A stretch of 34,007 nucleotides of DNA from JACKLD01 sp049297695 (GCA_049297695.1 JBAQUT010000053.1:1-34007); one strand, 5' to 3'; counted from the first letter of the stretch, positions 1 to 9,502 are shown. Program-made: numbers and translations. Notes: generated from the sequence alone by a model not told the origin.

Positions 1-25
1 CCGCTAAAGCGTGTAAGGTGCGGCT

Positions 26-2146
26 ATGAAATCGCAAAGTGCACCAAGGCCTTTGGTTGTCCGTTTATTACCTATCGTGGCGTTTGCCGTGGTTGCTGCC
101 TCAGCCGCCGCGTTTGGCAGCATGACCCCGCTGATGGGCCTTGTGTGGGCCACGGTGTTGGCCGTGTGCGGGGGTGGGGCGGCGTGGGTGTTGGCTCAAC
201 GTGATAAACCAATTCCAAGTCCTTTGGGTATATGCATCGCCTTGGGGTTGGCTATGGTGGTGTGGGGGTTTGTGCAAGTTGCCCCGTTGCCCCATGGGTT
301 GGAAGGGTGGGCCCACCCTGTATGGGCTAAAACAGCCCAAACGTTAGGTGGGGCTGCGCCCGCAACTATCAGCTTAGCCCCTGCGGATACGGTGGCGAAT
401 GCCTTGTTGGGCATGGGGTATGTGGGGTGGGTGGTGGTGATGATTGTTCTGGCCACACGGGCCAGCGGTATGGCCCTGTTACAAGCCATGGCGGTGGCTG
501 CTACGGCCGTATGTATGTATGGGCTGGCCGTGTACGCTACAGGCAACAGCCATGTGCTGAACATACCCAAATCGGTGTATGGGGATTCGCTTTCGGCTAC
601 GTTCATCAACCGCAACACCTTTGCCACCTTTGCAGGACTTGCGGTGCTGCTCAACCTTGCCATGCTGTTGGAACGGTTTGGCGAAATGCCCCCGTGGCCT
701 ACCACGCCGTGGCGCACATGGGTGCGGGCGTTGAACCATATGGTTATAAAACCCCGTTGGCCGTGGTTGGTTGCAACGGGTGTAGTGATGGTCGCGCTGG
801 TGCTTAGCAACTCGCGTGCGGGGGTGGGTTTTAGCGGTTTAGCTGTGCTGGTTATGGTGTTGGTGCTTACCGCCCGCCAAGGGTGGGTGGTGCGGGGCAG
901 TTTGCTTGTGTTGGTATGTGGTGGGGCTATGGCAACCTACGCAACCTTGGGTGGGCAGCTAGCCCAACGGTTGCAACATGCCGATACCGATGTGGGGGCC
1001 CGCCAAACGATATACGCCACCACACTGGATGCATGGCACCACACCCCGTGGACAGGCGTAGGGATGGGAGGGTTTGAGGAAGCGTTCCGGATGGAACGGG
1101 GGCCCGAGCTTTCCCTCTCGGTGGATATGAGGATAGACCATGCCCACAACACCCCTTTGGAATGGCTTTTGGAAGCAGGAACAGTGGGCGCAGGGCTTAT
1201 GGTGGCTATGGTGCTTGCCGTGGTGCGGGCTTTGGTACAAGCCGCCCGCAAGCGCCGCAAACGGATTGTTTACCCCTCTTTGGGATTAGGTGTGCTGGCT
1301 TTGGTGATAGGGCATAGCATGTTGGATTTCAGCTTGGAATCCCCCGCCGTGGCACTGTTGGTATTGGGTGCTTTGACGGTGGTGTTGGTAAAGGTGGATA
1401 AGCCGGATGTAGAGCAGCCCCTTAAGCCTTTCCAGCGGGCCTTATGGGCCTGTGTGGCGGTGGGGATGGTGGTTGCGGGTGGCATGGCCGCCCCACGCCT
1501 GCTGCAAGAAGCCCGCGAGGCACCCGTGGTGGATGCCTTGAACAGCTTGCGGGTGCAAGCTGCGGCCACGAGAAAACCCATTCCTATGGCTGCCCTGAAG
1601 GTTATGGAGGGAAAGTTATCGGAACTACCCTCAACACCCCGTACCTTGCGCGAACAGGCCATGGTGCAGGTGGAGCTGGCCAAAGTCACCCGTGCCAACG
1701 TGGCCCAAGCGCAAACCCATTGGAATATGGCCCGTACAGCGGCCCGCTCCGCGTTGGAACATTATCCTGCCGACCCTTTTACGTGGCACCGGTTGGCCCT
1801 TGCCGAACGGGCTTTGAGGAACGGGAGCGGGGCCATAACGGCCGAGACCATGAGCCTTGTAACCGGCCCGTGGGAGCCCCGTGTGGCCATTGGCCGCTTG
1901 CCGTTGCTGGCCAGCTTGTACAATTCCATGAACCCAACTCAACAGGCCGATACCGACGCCCGCGTGCTGCGGTTGTTCCAAACGGGGCCGCATCAGGTAT
2001 GGTTCCCCTACCGTAGCAATATGGGGGTGTTGGCCTTTGTGGCACGCCGCATTCAACCCGACCCCGCCGCTGTGGACGAGTTTGAAAAACGCACGTGGAA
2101 TAAAATAACCCCGTTTTTAGAAAAATATGGTAAGGAGGTTCCATGA
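26..2146 (+). CDS. O-antigen ligase / Wzy-family polytopic membrane protein
   Basis: This 706-residue protein looks like an inner-membrane O-antigen ligase or polysaccharide polymerase of the Wzy_C superfamily. Such enzymes join lipid-linked glycan chains to an acceptor on the periplasmic side. Hydrophobic segments fill about residues 10-480. Family-like motifs are present: SATFINRNTFATF near residue 190, SNSRAG near 262, then GVGMGGFEEAF and DHAHNTPLEWLLEAG in the large periplasmic loop near 345-385. The last 220 residues are mostly soluble and alanine-rich, with a helical look that could be TPR-like (inference). The start has a modest AAGGTG upstream. The stop overlaps the next start as ATGA, so the acyltransferase that follows is probably co-transcribed and translationally coupled. 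Ligase and polymerase roles cannot be told apart from sequence. Confidence 0.85.
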   Translation: MKSQSAPRPLVVRLLPIVAFAVVAASAAAFGSMTPLMGLVWATVLAVCGGGAAWVLAQRDKPIPSPLGICIALGLAMVVWGFVQVAPLPHGLEGWAHPVWAKTAQTLGGAAPATISLAPADTVANALLGMGYVGWVVVMIVLATRASGMALLQAMAVAATAVCMYGLAVYATGNSHVLNIPKSVYGDSLSATFINRNTFATFAGLAVLLNLAMLLERFGEMPPWPTTPWRTWVRALNHMVIKPRWPWLVATGVVMVALVLSNSRAGVGFSGLAVLVMVLVLTARQGWVVRGSLLVLVCGGAMATYATLGGQLAQRLQHADTDVGARQTIYATTLDAWHHTPWTGVGMGGFEEAFRMERGPELSLSVDMRIDHAHNTPLEWLLEAGTVGAGLMVAMVLAVVRALVQAARKRRKRIVYPSLGLGVLALVIGHSMLDFSLESPAVALLVLGALTVVLVKVDKPDVEQPLKPFQRALWACVAVGMVVAGGMAAPRLLQEAREAPVVDALNSLRVQAAATRKPIPMAALKVMEGKLSELPSTPRTLREQAMVQVELAKVTRANVAQAQTHWNMARTAARSALEHYPADPFTWHRLALAERALRNGSGAITAETMSLVTGPWEPRVAIGRLPLLASLYNSMNPTQQADTDARVLRLFQTGPHQVWFPYRSNMGVLAFVARRIQPDPAAVDEFEKRTWNKITPFLEKYGKEVP

Positions 2147-3237
2147 AATACGTGAAAGAACTGGAAGGTTTGCGGGGGCTGATGGCCTTGTGGGTGCTCA
2201 TCGGGCATTGGTCCACCACCGTGGCCCTGAGCCACCCTATCTTCCAAACCAAGCTGTACAACGGGTATGCCGTGAACGTGTTCATTATGATTAGCGGCTT
2301 TGCCATTGCAGCGTTGCTGGACAAGCGGTCGGAAAACTATCGCATGTATATTACACGTCGGTTTTTCAGGATTTTTCCAGTCTATTTTCTGTTTCTTATG
2401 GCCTCGGTGGTGGCGGCACCCATGGCGTTGGAGATATGGCAACATGCCCCAGAAGGCTTTATGAAAGCCTCCCGCATTGCCATTGCCACCAACACCATGG
2501 ACTATTGGGGTGCACACCTGTTGGCCCATATGACGGCGCTGCATGGGGTTATCCCGAATAAGCTTTTACTCTCCACCGACTATGCCTTTTTGGGCCAAGC
2601 ATGGAGCATTTCTATGGAGTGGCAGTTTTACCTGATAGCGCCCATGTTCATTGGGTTTATCGTAAACATCATGGCCTCATCTCGCTGGAACACGTGGCAG
2701 ATGGCGGGGGTTGGTGTGGCCACTGTGGGTGTGGCGGGGGTTTCGGCTTTTATGCCCTATGGGTTTGTGGGCCGCAGCCTGCATGAGTTTGCCTTGGGGA
2801 TTTTAAGCTTCCATGTGCTGAAACAGGTTTACGGCAACCCCGAAGCCAGTTTGAAACTAGCCTATGCCTGTGCGTTGGGTGTGTTGGTGGCGGTGTTCTT
2901 GAAAACCAAAGAGGCGATTCCGTACATCATCTGGTTCAGCGTGATGGTGGCGGTGTTGGTGAAAAACAGACCTGATGCTGGGTTTTCGGCATGGGGCTCT
3001 CGCATGTTAAACGCCGCCCCCATTCAATTTTTGGGCCGCCTTTCGTACTCCATGTATCTTTCTCACATGTTGGTCATTTTGGCGGGGTTAAAACTGGTGG
3101 AAGCCATGGCGCTGACCGATCCGATGCACCAAGCCATGTTTTTGCTAGCGTTTGTGGTGCCTGTTACGGTGCTGGTATCGTTCGCCAGTTACCATCTGGT
3201 TGAAAAACCATGGCATGAGGTGGGGAAAGGTTTGTAA
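2143..3237 (+). CDS. Acyltransferase family 3 membrane protein (OafA/YrhL-like)
   Basis: A 364-residue multi-pass membrane protein of the acyltransferase-3 family, which transfers acyl groups, usually acetyl, onto surface glycans. The N-terminus carries the family signature ELEGLRGLMALWVLIGHW, with the conserved His in the first membrane helix. An RRFFRIFPVYF stretch follows near residue 72, and a SMEWQFYLIAPMF segment lies near 155. About ten hydrophobic segments are visible and the protein ends shortly after the last helix. A strong AGGAGG lies six bases before the ATG, inside the end of the upstream ligase-like gene. The likely job is O-acetyl decoration of the glycan handled by its neighbour; the actual substrate is unknown. 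Confidence 0.88.
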   Translation: MKYVKELEGLRGLMALWVLIGHWSTTVALSHPIFQTKLYNGYAVNVFIMISGFAIAALLDKRSENYRMYITRRFFRIFPVYFLFLMASVVAAPMALEIWQHAPEGFMKASRIAIATNTMDYWGAHLLAHMTALHGVIPNKLLLSTDYAFLGQAWSISMEWQFYLIAPMFIGFIVNIMASSRWNTWQMAGVGVATVGVAGVSAFMPYGFVGRSLHEFALGILSFHVLKQVYGNPEASLKLAYACALGVLVAVFLKTKEAIPYIIWFSVMVAVLVKNRPDAGFSAWGSRMLNAAPIQFLGRLSYSMYLSHMLVILAGLKLVEAMALTDPMHQAMFLLAFVVPVTVLVSFASYHLVEKPWHEVGKGL

Positions 3238-3244
3238 CGGTAAG

Positions 3245-3769
3245 TTACTTACGCTTGATGGTTGCTGGTATTCCTACGGCAAGAGAGTTGGCGGGAACAT
3301 TTTTTAATACAACCGCATTTGCACCAATGGTTGCGTAATCTCCAATCGTAACATTTCCTAAAACTTTAGCCCCAGCACCAACCGTAACACTTTGGCCAAG
3401 AATCATTTTAAAAGGTTTTTTCATATCATAGTCGCTACGACCAAGAGTGGCTTGGTGCATAATGGTGGCGTTGGCTCCAACAGTTACAGGGCCAATAACA
3501 ATACCAAAAGGGTGGGGAAATCGGATACCTGGACCAATCTGGGCGGCTTGATCAATTTCGCATCCTTTGAGCATGGACGTGATGACAAAAAGAGTGCGGC
3601 GTAGAATGCCCCCAACAACTGGAATGCGTTGGAAGGCGTGTTGAAGACGGATAAGAACACATAAATGAAACCCTGTAGAGAAAACAGCAAGACGAAGTTT
3701 GGATTGAACACCTTGGAAGGCGTCATATTCAGCTTGAAGGTCTGCTAAAATGTATTTTATATGTTTCAT
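3245..3769 (-). CDS. Hexapeptide-repeat serine acetyltransferase-like protein
   Basis: A 174-residue left-handed beta-helix acetyltransferase resembling the CysE/WcaB type. The C-terminal two thirds contain hexapeptide repeats: IGPGIRFPHPFGIVIGP, then VTVGANATIMHQATLG with the likely catalytic His, then VTVGAGAKVLGNVTIGDYATIGANAVV. The N-terminal 50 residues (LQAEYDAFQGVQSK) resemble the short helical head of serine acetyltransferases. True CysE enzymes are longer (about 270 residues), and the setting beside polysaccharide genes favours acetylation of a sugar rather than L-serine (inference). It sits 43 bases downstream of an acyltransferase on the same strand and converges on the plus-strand acyltransferase. 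The DNA is AT-richer than the flanks, suggesting transfer. Confidence 0.82.
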   Translation of the reverse strand: MKHIKYILADLQAEYDAFQGVQSKLRLAVFSTGFHLCVLIRLQHAFQRIPVVGGILRRTLFVITSMLKGCEIDQAAQIGPGIRFPHPFGIVIGPVTVGANATIMHQATLGRSDYDMKKPFKMILGQSVTVGAGAKVLGNVTIGDYATIGANAVVLKNVPANSLAVGIPATIKRK

Positions 3770-3812
3770 GTTTGATTATCCTATATAAACGTTAATATAG
3801 TTATGATTATAG

Positions 3813-4901
3813 TCAATAGTTCTGGATAAAAATACGTAGTTTATTCCGTAACATGGGTTCAAGCCATAACGATATCATAGATACAAGAAAGAATACGATT
3901 ATAGAAACAATCATAAGTTGCCACATCCAATTTATGCCAAATTTAGAAAGCAAGTACATAATTCCGAGCCCTATTGTTTGATGGAGTAAGTAAAGAGGAT
4001 ATGTCATCATACCTAGTTGGCGCCAAATATATTGAGTTCGTGTGCTAAATCGTTGGTTGTTCCCGAGTGACCACCAAATAAAAATCACCGAAAATAACCA
4101 AATAATAATAGGTATTAACGGGTTATTATGAAGTGAATTTGTCATGAATTGTGTGTTTAATACGAGTTGGCATATACCACCAACTAGGCATATTCCCAAA
4201 GCCGTTACTCTCCATATGGCAATACCTTCTGTTTTTAAAGCCCAAAGGAGAACTCCCAAACCAAAATAGCAACCATGTGGCAAAAGTATAATCTCAAATG
4301 ACCTTGAAACAAGTTTAAGAGCATCAGTTTGTGTGAGTACCTCAGTTTGTAGTAAAAGATATACTCCAGTAATATATAAAGCACTTACACAGCCAAGAAA
4401 TGCACCAACCAAAGAGATATGTTTTTGCCAACCACATACAATAACTAAAGCCATAGATGCGTAAAATGAGATTTCAACACCCAAGGTCCAATATGAACCA
4501 TCAACGTAAGGACGTTGTGGTATGAAAAAAAGACACCGTATTAAGGCCTCTATAATGAAATTTATGTCTGAAACATTAAAAATCCACAAGGTTAATGCTG
4601 ATAAAGGGGCGCAAATCCAAACACCTGGTAATAAACGTAGTACCCTACCACGAATAAAGTTACGGACATTGCCTGTTGCAGCTGAATTAGCGATAACTAA
4701 GCCAGAAATGACAAAAAAGATGGGTACTCCAACCCAACCAAACCAAAACATACGGCCTATCTCACTCATAGAAATATCTTTAAGTATTGGCCAAAGCATA
4801 TTGCTAGGGCCAGCCATTACGGGTTCATAAAGCCAATGCACCGCGACGACCAAAACGGCAGAAACAAATCTTAAAATATCAATTCCAACGATGGTATTCA
4901 T
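3813..4901 (-). CDS. Acyltransferase family 3 membrane protein
   Basis: A 362-residue integral membrane acyltransferase of the acyltransferase-3 family. The N-terminus reads GIDILRFVSAVLVVAVHW, with the conserved His of the family. VPIFFVISGLVIANSA follows at about residue 57, and a GVEISFYASMALVIV segment near 142 corresponds to the usual WSLxxExxFY motif. About ten hydrophobic segments are present. Its ATG overlaps the stop of the upstream membrane polymerase gene (ATGA), so the two are translationally coupled. The gene is markedly AT-rich compared with the GC-rich ends of the locus. It probably O-acylates the repeat unit made by the neighbouring enzymes; the sugar and acyl donor are not determinable here. 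Confidence 0.87.
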   Translation of the reverse strand: MNTIVGIDILRFVSAVLVVAVHWLYEPVMAGPSNMLWPILKDISMSEIGRMFWFGWVGVPIFFVISGLVIANSAATGNVRNFIRGRVLRLLPGVWICAPLSALTLWIFNVSDINFIIEALIRCLFFIPQRPYVDGSYWTLGVEISFYASMALVIVCGWQKHISLVGAFLGCVSALYITGVYLLLQTEVLTQTDALKLVSRSFEIILLPHGCYFGLGVLLWALKTEGIAIWRVTALGICLVGGICQLVLNTQFMTNSLHNNPLIPIIIWLFSVIFIWWSLGNNQRFSTRTQYIWRQLGMMTYPLYLLHQTIGLGIMYLLSKFGINWMWQLMIVSIIVFFLVSMISLWLEPMLRNKLRIFIQNY

Positions 4902-6127
4902 GGTTTATCCTTTTTTACTTGCATATACCCTATCAAAAACCATAGTAAAGATGATGTTTTAATGGAAAAAAGTGTAGGACCAACCATCAAATTAATTGTC
5001 GTAAACATAACGAGAAAAAATGTAAGCCGTCGTGTAGATAGATTCTTTTGAGTTGAAATATAAACTGTAAATATCCACAAAGCTATCAAACCCAATATCG
5101 TCTGAGAATAAACGATATAGCTATACCCACTATCCATGCTTTGCGAGATCATGTCGGGTCGTCCGCCTAACAGGCCTTGTAGGTCAATCCAGCTCATTTG
5201 GGTCAGGGCCCATTCAAAGCGTCCTTCCAAATCATCGTTGGTGTAGGTGAAGGCTTTGGGGTCATAAAATATAAATGCTGAGATAAGAAGGAAAAAAGGC
5301 ATAGTCAAAATGTTAAGCCCTGTTGGTACGCGCGGGGCAAGTGTGTGGGCCAATAAAGTAATCAAGGCCATCCCAAAGGCAATACGGCTATCTGTCCCTA
5401 ACAAGCATAGCACTACCGAACCGATGAGGATGGTGCGGTCGCGTGTGGTAAGTTTCTCCCAAAGCACACTGGTTGTCATGGCCAACAATACGGCAAAGTT
5501 ACCTAAGGTGGTTTGTTCTAAAAACAAGGATGACAAACGGTGCGAGGTTAAAAAACCAAACGAAAAGCGCCCTTCAATAAGTTTGGTATTGAAAAAGAGG
5601 ATATCATCGGCAGATGCCCCCAAAGCCTGGGCATCCAAACCACGGGTGTTGAGGTAATACGACGATACCTGAAACAGTGTGCTGTAAAGCTCGGTCGCAT
5701 AGTTTTCAAACAGCATAACCCCGACCACGGCAACGGCAATCCAGCGGATGAGGGGGATGATATCCCCGCCGGATTTGGCATAGGCCATACCTACCATGCC
5801 GAAAGTGGAAATCAGCACGATATCCCGCAGGGCTTTGGGGCTTACGCTTTGGCCCAGGGCGGCGTTGTACAGCACAATCCACACAAACAGAATGGCAAAC
5901 CCGAACGAGAGCATCAGCCACGGCTTCATGGCGGCGTCTCGCAAAGGGTACAAGGTGTAGGCGGCGGCGGCGATAATCAGGCCTTCGCACGCCATAACAT
6001 GGGCGGTGCCCACAGGCATAATGTGGGCGTTGATAAGGGCCAAAACGGCGTTGAAAAACAGCCCCGCTACCACAAGCGCACCTAGGCGGAAGGTGGGGGA
6101 AGATAAGGTAATGGCTAGGGTGCTCAT
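4898..6127 (-). CDS. Wzy/O-antigen ligase-like polysaccharide polymerase
   Basis: A 409-residue polytopic membrane protein with about ten hydrophobic segments, interpreted as a polysaccharide polymerase or ligase. It shows a polymerase-type stretch, HRLSSLFLEQTTLGNFAVL (near residue 200), LGTDSRIAFGMALI (near 243) and the polar segment LEGRFEWALTQMSWIDLQ (near 305), likely a periplasmic loop. Family membership rests on topology, these motifs and context rather than strict sequence identity. It overlaps by ATGA both the glycosyltransferase upstream and the acyltransferase downstream, so the three form one coupled operon. Base composition changes within the gene: the 5' half is GC-rich like the chromosome and the 3' third is AT-rich, suggesting a recombination joint. 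Confidence 0.75.
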   Translation of the reverse strand: MSTLAITLSSPTFRLGALVVAGLFFNAVLALINAHIMPVGTAHVMACEGLIIAAAAYTLYPLRDAAMKPWLMLSFGFAILFVWIVLYNAALGQSVSPKALRDIVLISTFGMVGMAYAKSGGDIIPLIRWIAVAVVGVMLFENYATELYSTLFQVSSYYLNTRGLDAQALGASADDILFFNTKLIEGRFSFGFLTSHRLSSLFLEQTTLGNFAVLLAMTTSVLWEKLTTRDRTILIGSVVLCLLGTDSRIAFGMALITLLAHTLAPRVPTGLNILTMPFFLLISAFIFYDPKAFTYTNDDLEGRFEWALTQMSWIDLQGLLGGRPDMISQSMDSGYSYIVYSQTILGLIALWIFTVYISTQKNLSTRRLTFFLVMFTTINLMVGPTLFSIKTSSLLWFLIGYMQVKKDKP

Positions 6128-7224
6128 GCCGAAATCTCCTTTTTATAAATAGCCACGCAGGCTGCCGCCAGTTTGGGCCATGCAAAGGTGGCTGCAAAGG
6201 TGCGGGCGGTGGTGCTGTGGGCAGGTTTTACGGTGGCAATGCATTCGGCCATAGCGGCGGCGGCGTCGGTGGGATTGGTATAATCGATACACGCCCCAAC
6301 TTTGGATTGCTTCACCAACACTTGAAACGACGCGTTGGGCTGCACCAGCGGAATCAGCCCCACGCTCATGCCTTCGATCATGGACATGCCAAAGCCTTCA
6401 AACAGGGAAGCCGAGACAAAATACCCGCAGGATTGGAGGATTTTTGTAAGGGCTGCAGGTTTGGTAAAACCATGGATTTTGACGCGTTTGGAAAGGCCGA
6501 GGGTGTTGGCAAGGTTGGTTAAATCGGCGCGGGCTACATCCCATTCCGGCCCTACGATATGGAGATTCCCCTTACCTTTGTGCTCGTTTACGAACACGGC
6601 AAAGGTACGGATGAGATTTTCCACCATTTTGTGTTCGGCTAGGCGGCCGATGTAAATGAAATCGGGGCCTGTGGCGGTAAAATCGCCCAGCGGTTCTACG
6701 GCGTTGGGTTGAAGCACAAGGTTGGAGGTAATGGTGCGGAAGATATCCAGATCGTTCTCGCTGATGGCAAACAGGGTGCCGTAAGCCTTGGCGCTAAGGC
6801 GCGTGACGGTGTTGAAGTATATTTGTTTGAACCTGCCCATAACCTTGGTGTGGAAAAACCCCCCGTGGGTGGTGGCCACCATGGGGCGACGGTGGAGGGG
6901 TTTCAGCAGGGCAAGGGCATCAAAAAAACCATCGGTGTTGTGGACGTGGAGGATATCGAAACCTTTTACAAAACGGAGGGAGATGAAGGGGATAAAAAAT
7001 CGTTGGAAGCCTACAAAACTGATGCGGGTAACGGGGATGCCATCAATCATTTCGTGGGCTGGTAAACGGGGTTGTTGGTCATGGGTTTGGCCAAACAGGC
7101 GATTGAGGGTTAAAACCTCGACCTGATGCCCCAGGGCTTGTTGGTGGGTGGCCATACTTTTCACATAGGCTTCCAAACCCCCCACCGAAGGCTGGTATTG
7201 CCGAACTACGTGCAAGATGCGCAT
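6124..7224 (-). CDS. Glycosyltransferase family 4 (GT-B) protein
   Basis: A 366-residue GT-B glycosyltransferase that probably adds one sugar from a nucleotide donor to the lipid-linked repeat unit at the cytoplasmic face. The N-terminal domain begins MRILHVVRQYQPSVGGLEAY, the usual GT4 opening with its glycine-rich acceptor loop. The C-terminal domain has FIYIGRLAEHKMVENLIRTF near residue 190 and the EX7E motif FEGFGMSMIE (Glu276 and Glu284). The start at 7224 is chosen because family members begin with MRILHV; an in-frame ATG at 7296 would add 24 residues and overlap the divergent gene. No strong ribosome binding site is visible at either. The gene overlaps the downstream polymerase gene by four bases. 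Confidence 0.88.
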   Translation of the reverse strand: MRILHVVRQYQPSVGGLEAYVKSMATHQQALGHQVEVLTLNRLFGQTHDQQPRLPAHEMIDGIPVTRISFVGFQRFFIPFISLRFVKGFDILHVHNTDGFFDALALLKPLHRRPMVATTHGGFFHTKVMGRFKQIYFNTVTRLSAKAYGTLFAISENDLDIFRTITSNLVLQPNAVEPLGDFTATGPDFIYIGRLAEHKMVENLIRTFAVFVNEHKGKGNLHIVGPEWDVARADLTNLANTLGLSKRVKIHGFTKPAALTKILQSCGYFVSASLFEGFGMSMIEGMSVGLIPLVQPNASFQVLVKQSKVGACIDYTNPTDAAAAMAECIATVKPAHSTTARTFAATFAWPKLAAACVAIYKKEISA

Positions 7225-7304
7225 GGGGCGGTTATAGGGCAGTTGGGAATGGGATTCAATAAAAACTCTGAAAATAAACAGCCTCTTGTGATTCATGCTG
7301 GAAT

Positions 7305-8069
7305 ATGGTTGGTTGGGACATGCAAAAACCAACTTCTACCACTTTGGAAACACGCCGCTTGGGCCCCGTAGCCGTGGCCATGATGACCCAAGACCAGGCT
7401 TTGGGAACCATCGTACGACATGTTGTGGAAAATACTCCCCTCAACGTAGCCTTTGCCAACACCAACCTTGTGATGCAAGCCCACAGGAACCCCGATGTAG
7501 CTGCGAATCTGAGTGATTTTTTGGTGCTGAACGATGGCATCGGGTTGGAGTTGGGGTGCCGCATGGTGCACGGCCAAGGTTTTCCCGACAACCTGAACGG
7601 TACGGATTTTACCCCCCGCCTGCTTCAAAACCTGCCCAAGGGCACTAAGGTTTTTTTGTACGGCAGCAAACCCCATGTGGTGGCCAAAGCCCAAAGCGTG
7701 GTGGAGAAAACCTGCGGCGTGACCGTGGTGGGTGTGCAGGATGGTTATGCGGCCGTAAGGGATGAGGATTTGTGCCAACGTATCAACGCTAGCGGGGCGC
7801 AGGTTGTTCTGGTGGCTACGGGCAACCCGCGGCAGGAAGCCTGGATGGCCCGCAACCGTGCTGCGTTACAAGCCCCTGTGTGTGTGGGGGTGGGAGCGTT
7901 GCTGGATTTTATGACGGGTGAGTTCAAACGCGCGCCCGCGTGGGTACAAAAGGCCAAGTTGGAGTGGTTGTATCGCCTGATGCAAGAGCCCACGCGCTTG
8001 GCCCGCCGCTATACGTTGGATGTGCTGGATTTTTTGTGGGTGTGTCGAAAATATGGGGCGAGCGCTTAG
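7305..8069 (+). CDS. WecG/TagA/CpsF family glycosyltransferase
   Basis: A 254-residue GT26 enzyme of the WecG/TagA/CpsF family, which transfers a sugar such as ManNAc or ManNAcA to an undecaprenyl-diphosphate-linked acceptor at the membrane. The family motif FLVLNDGIGLELG carries the catalytic Asp (Asp77 here). The stretch ATGNPRQEAWM near residue 172 and the terminal block VGVGALLDFMTGEFKRAPAW, ending with EWLYRLMQEPTRLARRY, are diagnostic. The ATG at 7305 has no clear ribosome binding site, and an in-frame ATG at 7320 is an equally possible start. It is divergent from the glycosyltransferase operon, and its TAG stop overlaps the ManC stop by four bases. Confidence 0.9.
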   Translation: MVGWDMQKPTSTTLETRRLGPVAVAMMTQDQALGTIVRHVVENTPLNVAFANTNLVMQAHRNPDVAANLSDFLVLNDGIGLELGCRMVHGQGFPDNLNGTDFTPRLLQNLPKGTKVFLYGSKPHVVAKAQSVVEKTCGVTVVGVQDGYAAVRDEDLCQRINASGAQVVLVATGNPRQEAWMARNRAALQAPVCVGVGALLDFMTGEFKRAPAWVQKAKLEWLYRLMQEPTRLARRYTLDVLDFLWVCRKYGASA

Positions 8070-9502
8070 GAGCGTCCGTACACGTCCTCATACCGCACAA
8101 TATCGTCTTCCCCGAAATAATCGCCGGTTTGTACTTCAATCAGGTGCAGCATGGTGGTGGGATGAAGGTTTTCCATACGGTGCTTGCACCCGCGGGGCAG
8201 GAACACGGATTCCGACGCGTTCACGGTGAGGGTTTCGTCATCCCGCGTGACCGTGGCCGTGCCGGATACCACCACCCAATGTTCGGCGCGGTGTTTGTGG
8301 GATTGCAGGGAAAGACGGCCTTGGGGTTTGACCCAAATATGCTTGGCTTTGTAATCTTTTTCATCGGCCAGCACGGTGTAGCCGCCCCAGGGGCGGTAAT
8401 CGGTGGTGTGGGTGGTGGCCAAGGGGTTTTTAGCGGTTTCCAAAGCCTTGTAAATATCTTTCACGTCGCCAGATTTATCGCGGGGCAAAATCAGCGTGGC
8501 GTCGGGCGTGTGGATGATGACTTGGTTTTTAAGGCCGTGGGCCGCTACCAAGGTTTTATCGTTGCCATGCACATAGCAGCCTTCACAGTCGGTGAGCATG
8601 GCTTGGCCAATCACCGCGTTGCCGTTGGAATCTTGTTCTGTTTCTTCCCACATGGCGTGCCAGTTGCCAATGTCGTTCCATTGCCCCGTAAAGGGCACCA
8701 TGGCCAAGGTTCCAGCCGCAGCCGCAGGTTCCATCACGGCGTAATCCACGCTGATTTTGGGACAGGCGGTGTAAGCATCCTTGGCGGGGCGGTAAAACAG
8801 GCCGTCGTGGGCCAAGGTGGCGCCTGCGGTGCTTACGGCGGTGGCCAGATCCGGCGCATGGGTGGCCAAAGCTTGTATGAAAGCTGTTGGGCTGAACAGA
8901 AAAATCCCCGCATTCCACGTGTAGGTGCCGTCGGCCAGATAGCCAGCAGCGGTGGCGGCATCGGGTTTTTCCACAAAGCGTTGCACTTGGTAGCCCGCAC
9001 CCATGGCTTTGCCAGCCTGAATGTAGCCATACCCCGTGGCGGGGAACGTGGGGGCAATGCCGAACGTCACAATGTTACCATCGCGGGCCAGCGGAGCGGC
9101 ACTTTCCACCATGGCTTGGAAGGTGGCGGCATCGGGAATAAGGTGGTCGGAAGGAAGCACCAGCACCAGCGCTTCAGCGGGCATATGGGCTTGGGCGTAG
9201 TGGGCTATCAGGGCGATGGCGGGGGCGGTATCCCGCACGCTGGGTTCCACCATCACGGCCGCAGGAGTTAAGCCAGCTTCGTCCGCTTGTTGCATCACCA
9301 TAAAGCGGTGGGCCTCGTTGCAGGCCACCACAAGGTGTTTGCTGCCCGCAAAGCCTTGCACGCGGGCCAACGTGTTTTGCAAAAAGGTTTTGCCGCCGGG
9401 AGCCTCCAAAAACTGTTTGGGGAAGCTGGCGCGGGAAAGAGGCCACAAGCGGCTGCCCGAACCGCCGGAAAGTACCACGGGCACGATGAGAGGATGTGTC
9501 AT
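8066..9502 (-). CDS. manC: Mannose-1-phosphate guanylyltransferase / mannose-6-phosphate isomerase
   Basis: A 478-residue bifunctional type II phosphomannose isomerase/GDP-mannose pyrophosphorylase of the ManC/AlgA/XanB class. It makes GDP-mannose from mannose-1-phosphate and GTP in the cytosol. The N-terminal nucleotidyltransferase domain has GGSGSRLWPLSR and FPKQFL at residues 13-35 and FVEKPD near 163. The C-terminal cupin domain has PWGGYTVL near 376, then LQSHKHRAEHWVVVSGTA and FLPRGCKHRMENL, giving the expected metal-binding histidines. ATG 9502 is preferred; a TTG six codons upstream is open but lacks support. The enzyme feeds mannose or a mannose-derived sugar into the surface glycan built by the neighbouring genes. 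The length is usual for the family. Confidence 0.95.
   Translation of the reverse strand: MTHPLIVPVVLSGGSGSRLWPLSRASFPKQFLEAPGGKTFLQNTLARVQGFAGSKHLVVACNEAHRFMVMQQADEAGLTPAAVMVEPSVRDTAPAIALIAHYAQAHMPAEALVLVLPSDHLIPDAATFQAMVESAAPLARDGNIVTFGIAPTFPATGYGYIQAGKAMGAGYQVQRFVEKPDAATAAGYLADGTYTWNAGIFLFSPTAFIQALATHAPDLATAVSTAGATLAHDGLFYRPAKDAYTACPKISVDYAVMEPAAAAGTLAMVPFTGQWNDIGNWHAMWEETEQDSNGNAVIGQAMLTDCEGCYVHGNDKTLVAAHGLKNQVIIHTPDATLILPRDKSGDVKDIYKALETAKNPLATTHTTDYRPWGGYTVLADEKDYKAKHIWVKPQGRLSLQSHKHRAEHWVVVSGTATVTRDDETLTVNASESVFLPRGCKHRMENLHPTTMLHLIEVQTGDYFGEDDIVRYEDVYGRS

Noticed and set aside
7225..7332. N-terminal extension of the glycosyltransferase to 7332 or 7296
   Set aside because: It would overlap the divergent WecG-like gene and precede the conserved MRILHV start typical of the family.
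7940..9271. 443-codon plus-strand open frame opposite manC
   Set aside because: It is antisense to a clearly identified ManC; its translated product is Gly/His/Val-rich with no recognisable motif.
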